A stretch of 64,000 nucleotides of DNA from Kitasatospora azatica KCTC 9699 (GCF_000744785.1 NZ_JQMO01000002.1:124001-188000); one strand, 5' to 3'. Numbered from the stretch's first letter, positions 41,303 through 50,100 are shown. Notes: generated by a model not told the origin, from the letters alone. Program-made: numbers and translations.

Positions 41303-41813
41303 ATCGTCCCAGCCCCCGAACGATCACCCGTCCACCTTGACCGGTCGGTGCGGATCGTCGCGGCCGACGGCGCGGTGCACAGGACGCGGCACCGGCCCGT
41401 CCCGGGTCCACTGTCGGCATCGGCGCTGGCTCGCCGACACTGCCGTCGGCGCCCTGAGACGGCGTGCACGCCCTCGACGACGTCATCCTCGACACCGGGC
41501 CGTGGACAGTCGGCGGGCGACCGAGCGCAGTGTCCAACCGTCCCTGCCAGCGCGGGATCAATTCTGCGCTCTCCGTGACTTTGTTCATGGGCGGAGTGAC
41601 GTTTTCTCAGGGAAATGATCTTCGCGAAGGAGTGGTGCGAGTCGGGCGGATCGGCCCGTGCGAACCGGTCCCCTGGCCGTGCCGGCGGCTGCGGCTGGAA
41701 CCCGTGACGCAGCCGCTCATCGCGTGGGGGCGCAGAGGAAATGGAAGGCGGGACCCAGCAGAGCGTTGGCAAAATGCCCACGCTCGACCTTCGACGTGAA
41801 AGGACTGACCAGC
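41303..41813. other. Intergenic stretch
   Basis: About 510 bp with short Arg/Pro-rich frames on both strands and no recognisable protein. The last 60 bp carry the likely promoter and ribosome binding site (AAAGGA) for ridA. Confidence 0.4.
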
Positions 41814-42224
41814 ATGCCTCGTACCGTCACTCTGATCCGCTCCGCCTCCCTCTCCGACGTCGCCGAGTATGCCTACGCGGCCACGGCACCCGCCGACTCC
41901 CGCCTGGTCTTCCTCGCCGGTGCCTGCCCGCTGAACGACGACGGCTCCACGGCAGCGATCGGGGACTACGCGGGCCAGGCTGCGAAAGCGGTCGAGAACA
42001 TGGAGACGGCTCTGGCTGCCGCGGGTGCAACACTCCAGGACGTCATCAGCACGCGCGTCCTCGTCGCCTCGGCCCGACGTGAGGACCTGGTGACCGCCTG
42101 GAAGGTGGTCCGGGACGCGTTCAGTGACCATGATGTCCCCAGCACGTTGCTGGGCGTCACCGTACTTGGCTACGAGAACCAGCTCGTCGAGATCGAGGCC
42201 GTCGCTGCCGTCCTCGATTCCTGA
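41814..42224 (+). CDS. RidA-family (YjgF/YER057c/UK114) protein
   Basis: A 136-residue trimer-forming RidA-like enzyme. The conserved Arg is in VISTRVLVAS and the conserved Glu in QLVEIEAVAAV, both lining the subunit-interface pocket where reactive enamine/imine intermediates from PLP enzymes are hydrolysed. It is slightly divergent at the N-terminus. ATG 41814 has AAAGGA nine bases upstream. It is single. The sequence after the stop is a tRNA remnant. Confidence 0.88.
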   Translation: MPRTVTLIRSASLSDVAEYAYAATAPADSRLVFLAGACPLNDDGSTAAIGDYAGQAAKAVENMETALAAAGATLQDVISTRVLVASARREDLVTAWKVVRDAFSDHDVPSTLLGVTVLGYENQLVEIEAVAAVLDS

Positions 42225-42303
42225 GTTCAGCGGACGGGCGGCACCGCCACCCGACAACCATGAGGCGCCCGACCGGTGTTGCTGCTCGGAGACCGTTCCC
42301 GCG

Positions 42304-42357
42304 TCGAGCCTGTGGGATTCGAACCCACGGCGACATGGCCGCCGCGACGGTCTTCAA
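42304..42357 (-). pseudogene. 3' half of a class II tRNA
   Basis: On the minus strand the sequence begins TCTTGAAGACCG, like an anticodon loop with UGA (serine) and its 3' stem. It continues with a long variable arm (GGCG and CGCC stem) and a perfect T-arm (GTGGG TTCGAAT CCCAC at 42312-42328). The 5' half is absent: upstream of 42357 lies an IS5-type remnant. No partner for the acceptor strand is found nearby. It cannot be a working tRNA. Confidence 0.6.
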
Positions 42358-42367
42358 GACACGAGGA

Positions 42368-42881
42368 TCACTTCGATTGCCCGTTGAGGAGGAGGGCGGC
42401 GCGGGCGATGTCGCCGATGCGGCACGGGCTGAGCGTGACATGCTTGAGCGCGCGCCAGCGTTCCTTGAGCTCGGCGGCGGCCCGCTCGCCAAGCGCTCGG
42501 ACGCACCTGATCAGGCCTTTGCCGTTGGCAGCGGGTCAGGACTCGGTGCAGATCGGATGCTTGGTCGGCCAGGACATCGATGCCCTCGTGGAGGTAGCGG
42601 TAGCCGGGGGCCCGGGAGACGCCGGCGTCGCGGGCCAGACCGTGCACACAGCCGCGCTCGCGGCATGCACTCCCTTCGCGCCGCCGTCCCGACCAGCGCC
42701 GACCGTCTCGAGGACCTGGTCCAACGCCGCCCCACCACGCCGATCCGGCAGCGGCGCTTCGACCCCCGGGCCCATACGCCGTTGCCGCGCAAACGGCGCT
42801 CGCCGCCCTCCCCCACCCGAGCGACGGCGAGCCGACCGCTCCGGGCAGGCCTGCCAGTACCGAACAGAATCGGCTTCTCAC
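42368..42881 (-). pseudogene. IS5-family transposase, internally deleted
   Basis: One frame gives DAGVSRAPGYRYLHEGIDVL and ADQASDLHRVL, the N-terminal part of an IS5-type enzyme. Another frame gives RCVRALGERAAAELKERWRA and HVTLSPCRIGDIARAALLL to a stop at 42368, the family's C-terminus. The catalytic centre between them is deleted. The left end lies about ten bases from the tRNA remnant. Confidence 0.7.
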
Positions 42882-43095
42882 GTGCCTGACCAGTTATCCG
42901 GGTTGTAAGGCGAGTTCGCATCTTGCGTGACCGGGTGCGGTTTCACCCCTCCGCCTGGGCCGGGGTCCTGGCGCGCTGGTCGGCGCCGACCCGGCAGCAA
43001 CCGGCGGCGATCACCAGCGCCCATCTGGTCCCGCTCGTCCGAGCCGGCGCAACGTTCGACAACGGCGTCCTCGTCGAGCGGCAAGACCAGGCCGC

Positions 43096-43656
43096 ATGAC
43101 AGAATCGCGTGCCCAATTTCGGAGGTCTCCCGGCCCACCCGTTGGTAGGTTCAGGCGCATCATGCTGACACTCATCGGTACATTGGGCGGAGTCTTCATC
43201 ACGGCCCTGTTCGGCCTTCTCACCGCCCATTTCTCCCAGCGCTGGCAGTACCGCCGGGTGGAACAGGAGCACCGGTTGCAGATCGAGCGGGAGATACGCA
43301 CAGCCCGTCATGAGGCCTACGCCCGCCTGATCGTGGCCGCGCAGGCGCTCTTCGACAAGGCCATGGAGTACTACAAGGTGAACCAGGCCCAGCCCACCCC
43401 GACGGCGGAGTACCCGGCGCCACCGGAACTCGACAAGTTGGACACCGAATTCGAGATCCGCCGGGTCGAGGCGTTCCTCCTGGCCAGCGCTCCAGTGCAA
43501 GCGGAGCTGGACACATACACCGAGTGGCTTCGCACCTTCTGGCCGGAGGCGGCCAGCGGCACCGGGATCTTCATGGTCGACGATGCCAACAAGGACCATC
43601 CGTACCATCACATGCTTCGTGCGATGCAGACCGAGCTGACTCCGCCGAGCCAGTGA
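43096..43656 (+). CDS. Membrane-anchored helical hypothetical protein
   Basis: The product is 186 residues from ATG 43096, or 164 from ATG 43162. The second start places a transmembrane segment at the very N-terminus (MLTLIGTLGGVFITALFGLL). A long charged helix follows (RRVEQEHRLQIEREIRTARH), probably a coiled coil. The C-terminal half is soluble and Pro/Tyr-containing. I know no family name. It may scaffold or sense at the membrane. The gene is isolated between remnants and the next secreted-type gene. Confidence 0.62.
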   Translation: MTESRAQFRRSPGPPVGRFRRIMLTLIGTLGGVFITALFGLLTAHFSQRWQYRRVEQEHRLQIEREIRTARHEAYARLIVAAQALFDKAMEYYKVNQAQPTPTAEYPAPPELDKLDTEFEIRRVEAFLLASAPVQAELDTYTEWLRTFWPEAASGTGIFMVDDANKDHPYHHMLRAMQTELTPPSQ

Positions 43657-43881
43657 CGATGGGCCTCTTCGGGCCGGGTTGGTGGTGCAACCGGCGGGCC
43701 CAACGACCAGTGCTCCTACCAGGACTTCGCACGATCCACCTGTCTCCCGGGCCAACCGCAGCCGGGCGCAGCCAGGTACATCCGAACGGGATGGTCAACC
43801 CATCCACAACTCTTGACTATTGCTCCCGGCTGGTCAGCAGGTGACTGTATGTCAGGGTAGCGACGCGGCCGGGACGGCTTC

Positions 43882-44601
43882 GTGACAAACGGACGACAGC
43901 ATGGCCGTGTGGCAATGGAAAGATCACACTGGCGGCGCAGAGCCCTGGTCCTAGGTTCCGGCGTGTTGGCCGCGGCGGTTGTCGCCGGCGCTTACTGGGG
44001 CTACCTACCCGGCTGGCCGGGCATCGGGGGTGTCGCACGATCCGCCGAAGTGGCAGCTGCGAGCCGGACCGCGTCTGCGGAGCTGGACCGCCGGCTGGCC
44101 GAGACGGCCGGCACGCTCCCCGGCGCTCCCCGACGCCTGGGAGATGCGACGCTGGACCGCTGTCTCAGAGAGCGGCGCGAGTTCGCCTCCGACCCTGCAC
44201 TCCCGGTGTTCTGCCAGCGGCAGACGGCGCTGTACCTGGCCTTCGACGGCAACGTCCAGGATGTCGCCCGGCAGTGGTGCGAAAAGCTCAACGCCGCCCA
44301 CTGGCAAGGCTCCGCGGCGCCATTCCCGCCCGGCGCAGGCTACCGCGCCGAGCGCTATGACTACATCGACAGTGCGACGGACGACTACCTGGTCATCACG
44401 ATGATCAGCGACCAGGAGTCCCTTCCACTGCTCAAGAACGAGCAGTACTTCGAAGGGGCCACCCAATTTCGCCGCGAACAACGGCCGTTGGGCGATATGA
44501 GTGCTGCGGAGTCGGCGCTGTCTAGCGGCCATCGCGTGGCTGAGATCTCATTGATCCGCACGTACTTCTCGGAGGGACCGCGGCCGAGACCGCCCTATTA
44601 G
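43882..44601 (+). CDS. Membrane-anchored extracytoplasmic hypothetical protein
   Basis: A 228-239 residue protein. After a basic start (MERSHWRRRA) comes one hydrophobic segment (LVLGSGVLAAAVVAGAYWGY), then an extracytoplasmic domain with three Cys and two hydrophobic strands (DDYLVITMISDQ). There is no lipobox. The domain is not one I recognise. The start could be GTG 43882 or ATG 43915. Expression signals are not obvious. Confidence 0.62.
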   Translation: MTNGRQHGRVAMERSHWRRRALVLGSGVLAAAVVAGAYWGYLPGWPGIGGVARSAEVAAASRTASAELDRRLAETAGTLPGAPRRLGDATLDRCLRERREFASDPALPVFCQRQTALYLAFDGNVQDVARQWCEKLNAAHWQGSAAPFPPGAGYRAERYDYIDSATDDYLVITMISDQESLPLLKNEQYFEGATQFRREQRPLGDMSAAESALSSGHRVAEISLIRTYFSEGPRPRPPY

Positions 44602-44637
44602 GTCCGAACTGCCCAGACGGGGGCGGCCGAGCAGGCG

Positions 44638-44892
44638 GTGAACAAGGCGTTCGTGCTGCGGGTGGTGGAGTTGGCGATGGCGCGGCACCGCTGGGACGAG
44701 CTGGGATGCGAACCGCCGTTCGTGATGGAGCAGTTGCGGGAGTTCCACCGCTTGGTCGAGGCCTTCGACCGGGGCGCCGTCGCGCCCGGGTCGGCGCCGG
44801 AGGAGGTGGACGACCTCCGCTGCCCCCGCCATCGGGTGCTCGCGCCGTTGGCGTGCGTCGACGGCTGCGTGTTCTGCACTCGGGGTTACTGA
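44638..44892 (+). CDS. Small Cys/His-rich hypothetical protein
   Basis: An 84-residue frame from GTG 44638. The first 55 residues form amphipathic helices (VVELAMARHRWDELG). The end carries LRCPRHRVLAPLACVDGCVF and a final Cys, a possible zinc site. The gene lies 36 bp after the previous stop on the same strand and 1 bp before the stop of the convergent TetR gene. It has no named family. Confidence 0.45.
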   Translation: MNKAFVLRVVELAMARHRWDELGCEPPFVMEQLREFHRLVEAFDRGAVAPGSAPEEVDDLRCPRHRVLAPLACVDGCVFCTRGY

Positions 44893-44893
44893 G

Positions 44894-45574
44894 TCAGCGG
44901 CCGGTGAGTGTGGCCACCTCGGCGGCATAGAGGTGGGCCGGGTCGAAGCCCATGCCCGTGAAGTGGCCGGCCAGTTCGAGGGAGAGCACGCCGTGCAGGC
45001 GGGTCCAGAAGGCGAGTGCGCGCCGGCTCGTCGCCTCCGGGTGCCGACCGGCCCAGGCGAGGTGCTCGGCCAGCCGTGCCTCCAGCGGTGAGGTCGGAAC
45101 TGCGGTGAGAGGCCCGTCGGCGCAGGCGTCCAGCAGGACGGACATGATCTCCGCGGTGATCCGGGTGGTGTCCTCGGGCGCGTGATAGCCGGGCACCGGG
45201 GTCCCGTAGAGCAGGAAGTACCGCTGCGGGTCGGCCAGTGCCCAGTCGCGCAGGGCGTGGGCGAGGCCGGCCAGGTCGGCGCCGGCCTCGGCGCGGGTGC
45301 GGAAGGTGTCGGCCAGGCTGCGGTAGGCGTCCCGGATCAGCTCGGTGATCAACTCGTCGCGGTTGACGAAGTACCGGTACAGGGCCGGGCCGCTCATGCC
45401 GATCTGCTTCGCGATGGCGTTGAGCGAGAGCGCGGAGGCACCGGCCGAGGCGATCTGCTCCCAGGCGTGGCGCTTGATCTCCTCCTGCACCTGGGCGCGG
45501 TAGCGCTCCCTGGGTGTCACCGCCTCCGGCTTGCTCACGACCCCGTGCTCCATTCTCCCGTCCAGCTCCAGCAT
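44894..45574 (-). CDS. TetR/AcrR-family regulator
   Basis: A protein of up to 226 residues with helix-turn-helix LSLNAIAKQIGMSGPALYRY and the TetR_C_13/WHG-type C-terminal domain (WALADPQRYFLLYGTPVPGY). It is a paralogue-like relative of the regulator at 26 kb (both share HP/QxY-FxLxYG-PVPGY wording). It is divergent from a quinone-reductase-like MDR gene, with operators in the gap. Start is ATG 45574, immediately next to an operator, or ATG 45553. Confidence 0.88.
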   Translation of the reverse strand: MLELDGRMEHGVVSKPEAVTPRERYRAQVQEEIKRHAWEQIASAGASALSLNAIAKQIGMSGPALYRYFVNRDELITELIRDAYRSLADTFRTRAEAGADLAGLAHALRDWALADPQRYFLLYGTPVPGYHAPEDTTRITAEIMSVLLDACADGPLTAVPTSPLEARLAEHLAWAGRHPEATSRRALAFWTRLHGVLSLELAGHFTGMGFDPAHLYAAEVATLTGR

Positions 45575-45576
45575 TG

Positions 45577-45635
45577 GTTAGAAGGTATCACGGAAGCGAT
45601 TGACCATCACGGCTTCGAGTGTTACAACTTCTAAC
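45577..45635. promoter_or_regulatory. TetR operator pair between regulator and MDR gene
   Basis: 45621-45635, GTTACAACTTCTAAC, is a 15-bp palindrome with one mismatch. 45577-45591 begins with the matching half GTTAGAA and a weaker second half. Outer halves GTTAGAAG and CTTCTAAC also pair with each other. The sites fill the 100-bp divergent gap. Confidence 0.65.
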
Positions 45636-45674
45636 GAACGCAAGAGCAACTAGCGGACGGATGGGAGAGTGGAC

Positions 45675-46706
45675 ATGAACGACCAGACCCTCACGGAGGT
45701 CGTGCTCCCGGGCATCGTGGCGCCGGAAGGCCTGCAGATCCGGCAGGCGGCGGTGCCGACGCCGGGGGCGGGGCAGCTGGTGATCGCCATGGAGGCCACC
45801 GGCGTCTCGTTCGCCGAGCAGCAGATGCGCCGCGGGCGGTACTACGACCAGCCGCCGTTCCCCTTCGTCCCGGGGTACGACGTGGTCGGCCGGGTGCTGA
45901 GCACCGGTCCGGGGGTGGACCCGGCCCTCGCCGGGCGCCGGGTGGCCGTGCTGCTCAAGGTCGGCGGCTGGGCCAGCCACGTGCTGGTGGACGCGCGGGA
46001 CGCGGTCGAGGTGCCCGACGGCCTGTCAGCCGCCGAGGCCGAGACCGTCGTGGTCAACGGCATCACCGCCTGGCAGCTGCTGCATCGCACCGCCCGAGTC
46101 CGGGCCGGCCAGACCGTCCTGGTGCACGGCGCCGGCGGCGGGGTGGGCCAGGTCCTGGTGCAGCTCGCGAACGCGGCCGGCGTGCGGGTGATCGGCACTG
46201 CCTCGCCCCGGCACCACGAGGCGCTGCGCGCCCTGGGTGTCAGCCCGATCGACTACCGCGAGGCGGACGTGCCCGCCCAGGTCCGCGAGCTGGCCCCCGG
46301 CGGCGTGGCCGCCGTCTTCGACCACGTGGGCGGGCCCGGCGTCGTCGACTCCTGGGGGATGCTGGCCCCCGGCGGCACCCTGGTCTGCTACGGCAGCGCC
46401 GCAACCCGGGACGACAGCGGCTCGAAGCAGTGGCCGGTGCTCAAGATCCTCGCCCGCACCATGCTGTGGAACGCGCTGCCGAACGGCCGTCGCGCCCACT
46501 TCTACAACATCTGGGCCGGCCGCAAGCTCCAGCCGACCCGGTTCCGCGCCCGGCTGCGCAGCGACCTGACCGAGGTCTTCACCGCCCTGCGCACCGGTGA
46601 GCTGACCGCCCCCATCGGCGCCCGGCTCCCGCTCGCCGAGGCCGCCGAGGCGCTGCGGCTGGCCGAGTCGGGAACGGTCACGGGGAAGGTGGTGCTGACC
46701 TCCTGA
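45675..46706 (+). CDS. Medium-chain dehydrogenase/reductase, quinone-oxidoreductase type
   Basis: A 343-residue MDR enzyme. Catalytic domain 1-125, then the nucleotide motif [16 protein letters not shown] near 155 and a C-terminal lid ending ESGTVTGKVVLTS. No zinc-binding cysteine cluster is present, which fits the NADPH:quinone reductase/enoyl reductase-like branch. It probably reduces an electrophilic or quinone substrate sensed by the divergent TetR protein. GGGAGAG lies five bases before ATG 45675. A GGACGGCCGTCC palindrome directly after the stop may help end transcription. Confidence 0.9.
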   Translation: MNDQTLTEVVLPGIVAPEGLQIRQAAVPTPGAGQLVIAMEATGVSFAEQQMRRGRYYDQPPFPFVPGYDVVGRVLSTGPGVDPALAGRRVAVLLKVGGWASHVLVDARDAVEVPDGLSAAEAETVVVNGITAWQLLHRTARVRAGQTVLVHGAGGGVGQVLVQLANAAGVRVIGTASPRHHEALRALGVSPIDYREADVPAQVRELAPGGVAAVFDHVGGPGVVDSWGMLAPGGTLVCYGSAATRDDSGSKQWPVLKILARTMLWNALPNGRRAHFYNIWAGRKLQPTRFRARLRSDLTEVFTALRTGELTAPIGARLPLAEAAEALRLAESGTVTGKVVLTS

Positions 46707-46747
46707 TGTCGCCGAGTCGGACGGCCGTCCCGGCGAACGGCCGAACA

Positions 46748-46771
46748 GGCAAACGGGCAAACGAGCAAACG
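46748..46771. repeat. 8-bp minisatellite (GGCAAACG x3)
   Basis: Two perfect and one near-perfect copy of GGCAAACG, non-coding, 42 bp after the MDR stop. It is AT-richer than the surroundings. Confidence 0.85.
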
Positions 46772-46807
46772 GGCGCCAACTGTCGCACGGGGCAGGCGGG
46801 CCAAGGC

Positions 46808-46940
46808 GCTGTCTTGAGGTCGCTGACCTGAGGATGCGCCACGTCGGCTTCGAGAAGCCGCAGGCCGTAACCGCCCTGCGCGTCGCCGGCCAGAACTCTG
46901 CGGACGATCCCGACGAGGTCGTCCGCAGGTGACGTCCGCG
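46808..46940 (-). pseudogene. Possible colicin-immunity-like protein fragment
   Basis: The minus frame reads DDLVGIVRRVLAGDAQGGYG and then LRLLEADVAHPQVSDL. This pattern (a helix, then HPxVSDL) matches the core of the small E-type colicin immunity-like proteins found in Streptomyces. The tail after VSDL is missing and no start is visible. The call is tentative. Confidence 0.38.
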
Positions 46941-47158
46941 ATCCGGGGCCGGGCAGGCAGAGCAGGCCGAGCGGCCTCCGACACGAAATGTGACGTGACG
47001 TCCGTTCTGCGATCACCCTCGGGCCGGCTGGAACTGACGGTGCGGAGCGCTCGAGGACCGGCCCACCGGCCGGGCTGTCCCGCCGTGCACGGCCGTGTGC
47101 CCGGAGCTACCGTCGACAGCAGGTCAACGATGCTTCCACTCTCAATCAGGAGGTTCCC

Positions 47159-47455
47159 ATGGCAGCTGACGCTGCACAGGTGGCACCCGACGCATACAAG
47201 GTCCTCTTCGAGAACGATCGGGTGCGGCTGCTCGAGGCCCGGCTTCAGCCTGGTGCCACGACAGCCATGCATCATCATCGCGACAACCTCGTCTACAACC
47301 TCGCGGACGGGAAGGTGGCCTTCACCGACGAGTCCGGGGAAACCATCGAGGTCTCGCTCGCAGCCGGCGAGACGATGTGGTTCCCAGCCGTGGATCACTC
47401 AACTCACAACACCGGGAACACCGAGGTCCGCTCCCTGCTGTTCGAGCTGAAGTAG
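47159..47455 (+). CDS. Small cupin-domain protein
   Basis: A 98-residue single cupin. The metal motif of the first box is MHHHRDNLVYNLADGKVAF and the second box is WFPAVDHSTHNTGNTEVRSL, with the His residues that usually hold Fe or Mn. Monomeric cupins may be dioxygenases, isomerases or binding proteins; nothing nearby tells which. AGGAGG lies six bases before ATG 47159. It is monocistronic. Confidence 0.85.
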   Translation: MAADAAQVAPDAYKVLFENDRVRLLEARLQPGATTAMHHHRDNLVYNLADGKVAFTDESGETIEVSLAAGETMWFPAVDHSTHNTGNTEVRSLLFELK

Positions 47456-47504
47456 CCGCCCGCACCACCGACGCAACCGGGTAGCCGGGCCGGGTCACCC
47501 GACC

Positions 47505-47713
47505 TCCTCCCGCAGCACCGCGCCAGCGTGATCCTGGACAACCACGCGGTCCAGACCCGCGCGCTGCACGTCTACCTGCGCTGGCGCAAAGCCAACGCCA
47601 ACGCCAACGCCCGCCACCCCGGCATCCGGGATGCCCAACGCCGCGAACGCGCCCGTATCCGCAGCGAGAAAGGCGTCCGCTGGGGCGGACGGCCCCGGTC
47701 AACTGCGGCGTGA
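47505..47713 (+). pseudogene. IS630-type transposase, C-terminal remnant
   Basis: The frame reads SVILDNHAVQTRALHVYLRW and then RRERARIRSEKGVRWGGRP, the ending of a Streptomyces IS630-like transposase as I remember it. The N-terminal two thirds are missing. A three-fold Asn-Ala repeat (ANANANA) has expanded in the middle. It is inactive. Confidence 0.5.
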
Positions 47714-47731
47714 CGTGGCGGACAGGTCAAG

Positions 47732-47759
47732 GAGGGAACGCCCCGACCGACGTTCCCTC
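47732..47759 (-). terminator. Stem-loop terminator after the S51 peptidase gene
   Basis: GAGGGAACG (47732-47740) pairs perfectly with CGTTCCCTC (47751-47759) around a 10-base loop. On the minus strand it begins 19 bp after the peptidase stop. No U-tract is present. Confidence 0.65.
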
Positions 47760-47777
47760 AGGAACTGCCCGGTGCTG

Positions 47778-48512
47778 TTAGGGCTGGAACAGTTTCCACT
47801 GCCCCTCGGAAACGACCTCGGCGGCGCCGTCGACCACCTTGATGGCGGTCTCGTCGTCGATCGCATACGTCGGCGCGGGAATTCGTGCCGCCCACCTTTC
47901 CGCGTTGGGCAAGGAGGCGTCGGGGTGGTCCGGATTCTCCAGGTGCGGGATCACCGCGAAGTCGACGAGTCCTGCTCCCTGTCCCGTGACCAGGATTCTG
48001 TCGACGTCACCCTGAGGCGTGGCGAAGACGATGTCTTCCGACCTCAACGGTCCATCGTTCCCGCGGGGCGGTTCGCGGTAGGTCTCGACAAAGGTGGAGG
48101 CAACAGCCATGCTCCCGGCGCTCACCCCCACGTAGACCGCCTCGGAGCGCAGCGTCGGCAGTAGGCCGGTCAAACCGGAGCGCCGCATCCAGTTGGCGAG
48201 AAACAGGGGGTCTCCGCCCCACACCAGCAGGGCATCGACGGCCTGGACCGTTGGCACCCAAGCAGCCTCCTCGATGCTCGACAGCGCCGTCAGCTCCAGG
48301 ATCCCCAACGATTTCCAACCCAATCCACACAACGGCGATGGGCCCTCACCGGACATCGCCCGCCACGCCATGCCGGGCCCGCCAGGGAAGGGGTAGATGG
48401 CGGTGGGGATGAACAGGGCGTTGGACTCGGCGATCGGTTTGCCCAGCAGGTCGACCAGCGCGTCGTGGATGCTGCTGTTCTTGATCCCGGAGGACGTAAG
48501 GAGTGCTCTCAT
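47778..48512 (-). CDS. Peptidase S51 (dipeptidase E-like) family protein
   Basis: A 244-residue protein with the class-I glutamine-amidotransferase-like fold of family S51. The nucleophile Ser is in VGVSAGSMAVAS, preceded by ALLVWGGDPLFLANWM, and a likely catalytic His in DFAVIPHLENPDH. Family members cleave Asp-Xaa dipeptides or cyanophycin; related forms act on other small amides. The length is normal. ATG 48512 lies in a weak context. A terminator follows the stop. Confidence 0.88.
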   Translation of the reverse strand: MRALLTSSGIKNSSIHDALVDLLGKPIAESNALFIPTAIYPFPGGPGMAWRAMSGEGPSPLCGLGWKSLGILELTALSSIEEAAWVPTVQAVDALLVWGGDPLFLANWMRRSGLTGLLPTLRSEAVYVGVSAGSMAVASTFVETYREPPRGNDGPLRSEDIVFATPQGDVDRILVTGQGAGLVDFAVIPHLENPDHPDASLPNAERWAARIPAPTYAIDDETAIKVVDGAAEVVSEGQWKLFQP

Positions 48513-48969
48513 CTGCCTACCTCCCTGAGTTGCCTACCGCGGAGCGCTCGCTGCGCCCCGAGGAGCCTCGCTGGACCCGCGCTTGGGCCAGACACAGACC
48601 AATCCGGGCGGCGCGATGCACCACCCGAACATCGGTCCGATCACCACAACGAGCCACTCCCAGACCATAAAAGGCAGGTACGACACAACCGGCCAACGCA
48701 ACCGGTGGCGCTGCTCGGCGCTCAGGGCGCGGCAGAGCCGGAGTGGCCGAGGGATGTCCCGGCCGTCGGCTCCGCGCGGACAGCCGGCGACGCGCGGCCT
48801 AGGCTGGTCGGCAGGGACTCGTCGAAGACGCGTCCGCAACGTGGCGGTGGGCGGCCGGGCCGCCAAGACGGATCGGCTGGCAACACCCGCCATCACTCAC
48901 CGGATGGATCGTCGCTTCCGCCGCTCACGGCCCGACGATCCGGACCGGGACGAGACTGCGGGAGGGTCC
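48513..48969. other. Intergenic stretch, possible short membrane-protein remnant
   Basis: About 455 bp between divergent genes. On the minus strand 48534-48720 reads SAEQRHRLRWPVVSYLPFMV and then VVVIGPMFGWCI, two hydrophobic stretches of a small membrane protein, without a reliable start. The rest is uninformative apart from the GGAGGG site of the next gene. Confidence 0.35.
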
Positions 48970-50055
48970 ATGACCGCGCTCGGTGAGCTGATCGAGATCG
49001 ACGACCGGACCGCGCTGGTCCTCGGGCAGGGACTGCATCTCGAGCGGGATCAGCCGGATGTCGCCAACGCCCTCGTCCACCGGGTCGGCGACACCCTGGT
49101 GATCGTCGACACCGGCGTCACGGAGAGCTTTCGCACGGCGTTACGGGAGGCGACCGGCCGCGTCGGACCATGGTCACGCGCACTGCTGCTGACCACGCAC
49201 GGCCACCCCGACCATGTCGGCAACAACGACCTGGCCGACGAACTGGGTGTGCCGGTGGAGCACTACGTCCCCGCTCCGGACATCGACCAGATGCTAGACC
49301 CTGCGCAGTACTGGGTGCAGTCCTTCCACCGCATCGCGGGGCTGTCGCCATTACCCGCTCCGTCGGCACTCGCCGGCAAGATGCTGGCGCTCTTCCAGCC
49401 CATGCGGCCCTTCGGCGTCACGACCCGCGCCTACGAGGAGCGACCGCTCGAGCCCATCCGCATCGGCTCGCTTCGATTCGCCGGCTGGACCTTCGCCGAC
49501 GGCGCGGTCCGGGTGCTGCGCAGCCAGGGCCACTGCGCCGGGCACGTGATCGTGCACCTGCGCGACTGCGGCGTGCTCCACCTGTCGGACGAGGGCAACG
49601 GGCCCTGCGGTGCGATGATCGATGCCGACCAGCTCAAGATCCAGACCGTGCTCGGCGCCGCCTGCCGACTCTTCGAGGAGAAGGAAGCCACGCTCCTCAC
49701 CGACGGGCACACCTTCGCCCTGCGCCGCGGTTCCGATGCGGTGGCCTATCTGGACGGGCTGCTGGACCAGGCCACCGCCCTGCAAGCAGCTGCCCTCGGT
49801 GTGATCGGAGAGAGCCGTCAGGTTCGGCCGAGCGCGTTTGCCACCGGCTACGCGAAAGCCTTCGCCGAGCTGGAGGTGGGCGGCGCCAACCCGAATGCGA
49901 TGTTCACCGCCATGGTGGCGGTCAACCAGCTCCGCGAACTCGGGCTACGGCCGGAGTCCCCAACGGCCGACGACGGACCCTGGTCCCGGCCCGCCCTGCG
50001 CAACCCCGGCCCTGCGGATCCCGGCACCCGTGCCGGCAGCGACGGTCCCGGCTGA
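48970..50055 (+). CDS. Metallo-beta-lactamase-fold hydrolase
   Basis: A 361-residue MBL-fold protein. The zinc motif is TTHGHPDHVGN (HxHxDH), followed by further ligands in SQGHCAGHVIVHL and LTDGHTFALRRG. The N-terminal strand pair VHRVGDTLVIVDTGVTESF is typical. Such enzymes hydrolyse lactones, thioesters or phosphodiesters; the long C-terminal helical region (after 250) and Pro-rich tail do not identify a subtype. ATG 48970 follows GGAGGG. It is monocistronic. Confidence 0.87.
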   Translation: MTALGELIEIDDRTALVLGQGLHLERDQPDVANALVHRVGDTLVIVDTGVTESFRTALREATGRVGPWSRALLLTTHGHPDHVGNNDLADELGVPVEHYVPAPDIDQMLDPAQYWVQSFHRIAGLSPLPAPSALAGKMLALFQPMRPFGVTTRAYEERPLEPIRIGSLRFAGWTFADGAVRVLRSQGHCAGHVIVHLRDCGVLHLSDEGNGPCGAMIDADQLKIQTVLGAACRLFEEKEATLLTDGHTFALRRGSDAVAYLDGLLDQATALQAAALGVIGESRQVRPSAFATGYAKAFAELEVGGANPNAMFTAMVAVNQLRELGLRPESPTADDGPWSRPALRNPGPADPGTRAGSDGPG

Positions 50056-50068
50056 CGGGCGTTCCCCT

Positions 50069-50100
50069 GCTGAGCCGCTGAGCCGCTGAGCCGCTGAGCG
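50069..50100. repeat. 8-bp minisatellite (GCTGAGCC x4)
   Basis: Four head-to-tail copies, the last with one change, 13 bp after the MBL-fold gene. It is non-coding. Confidence 0.88.
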
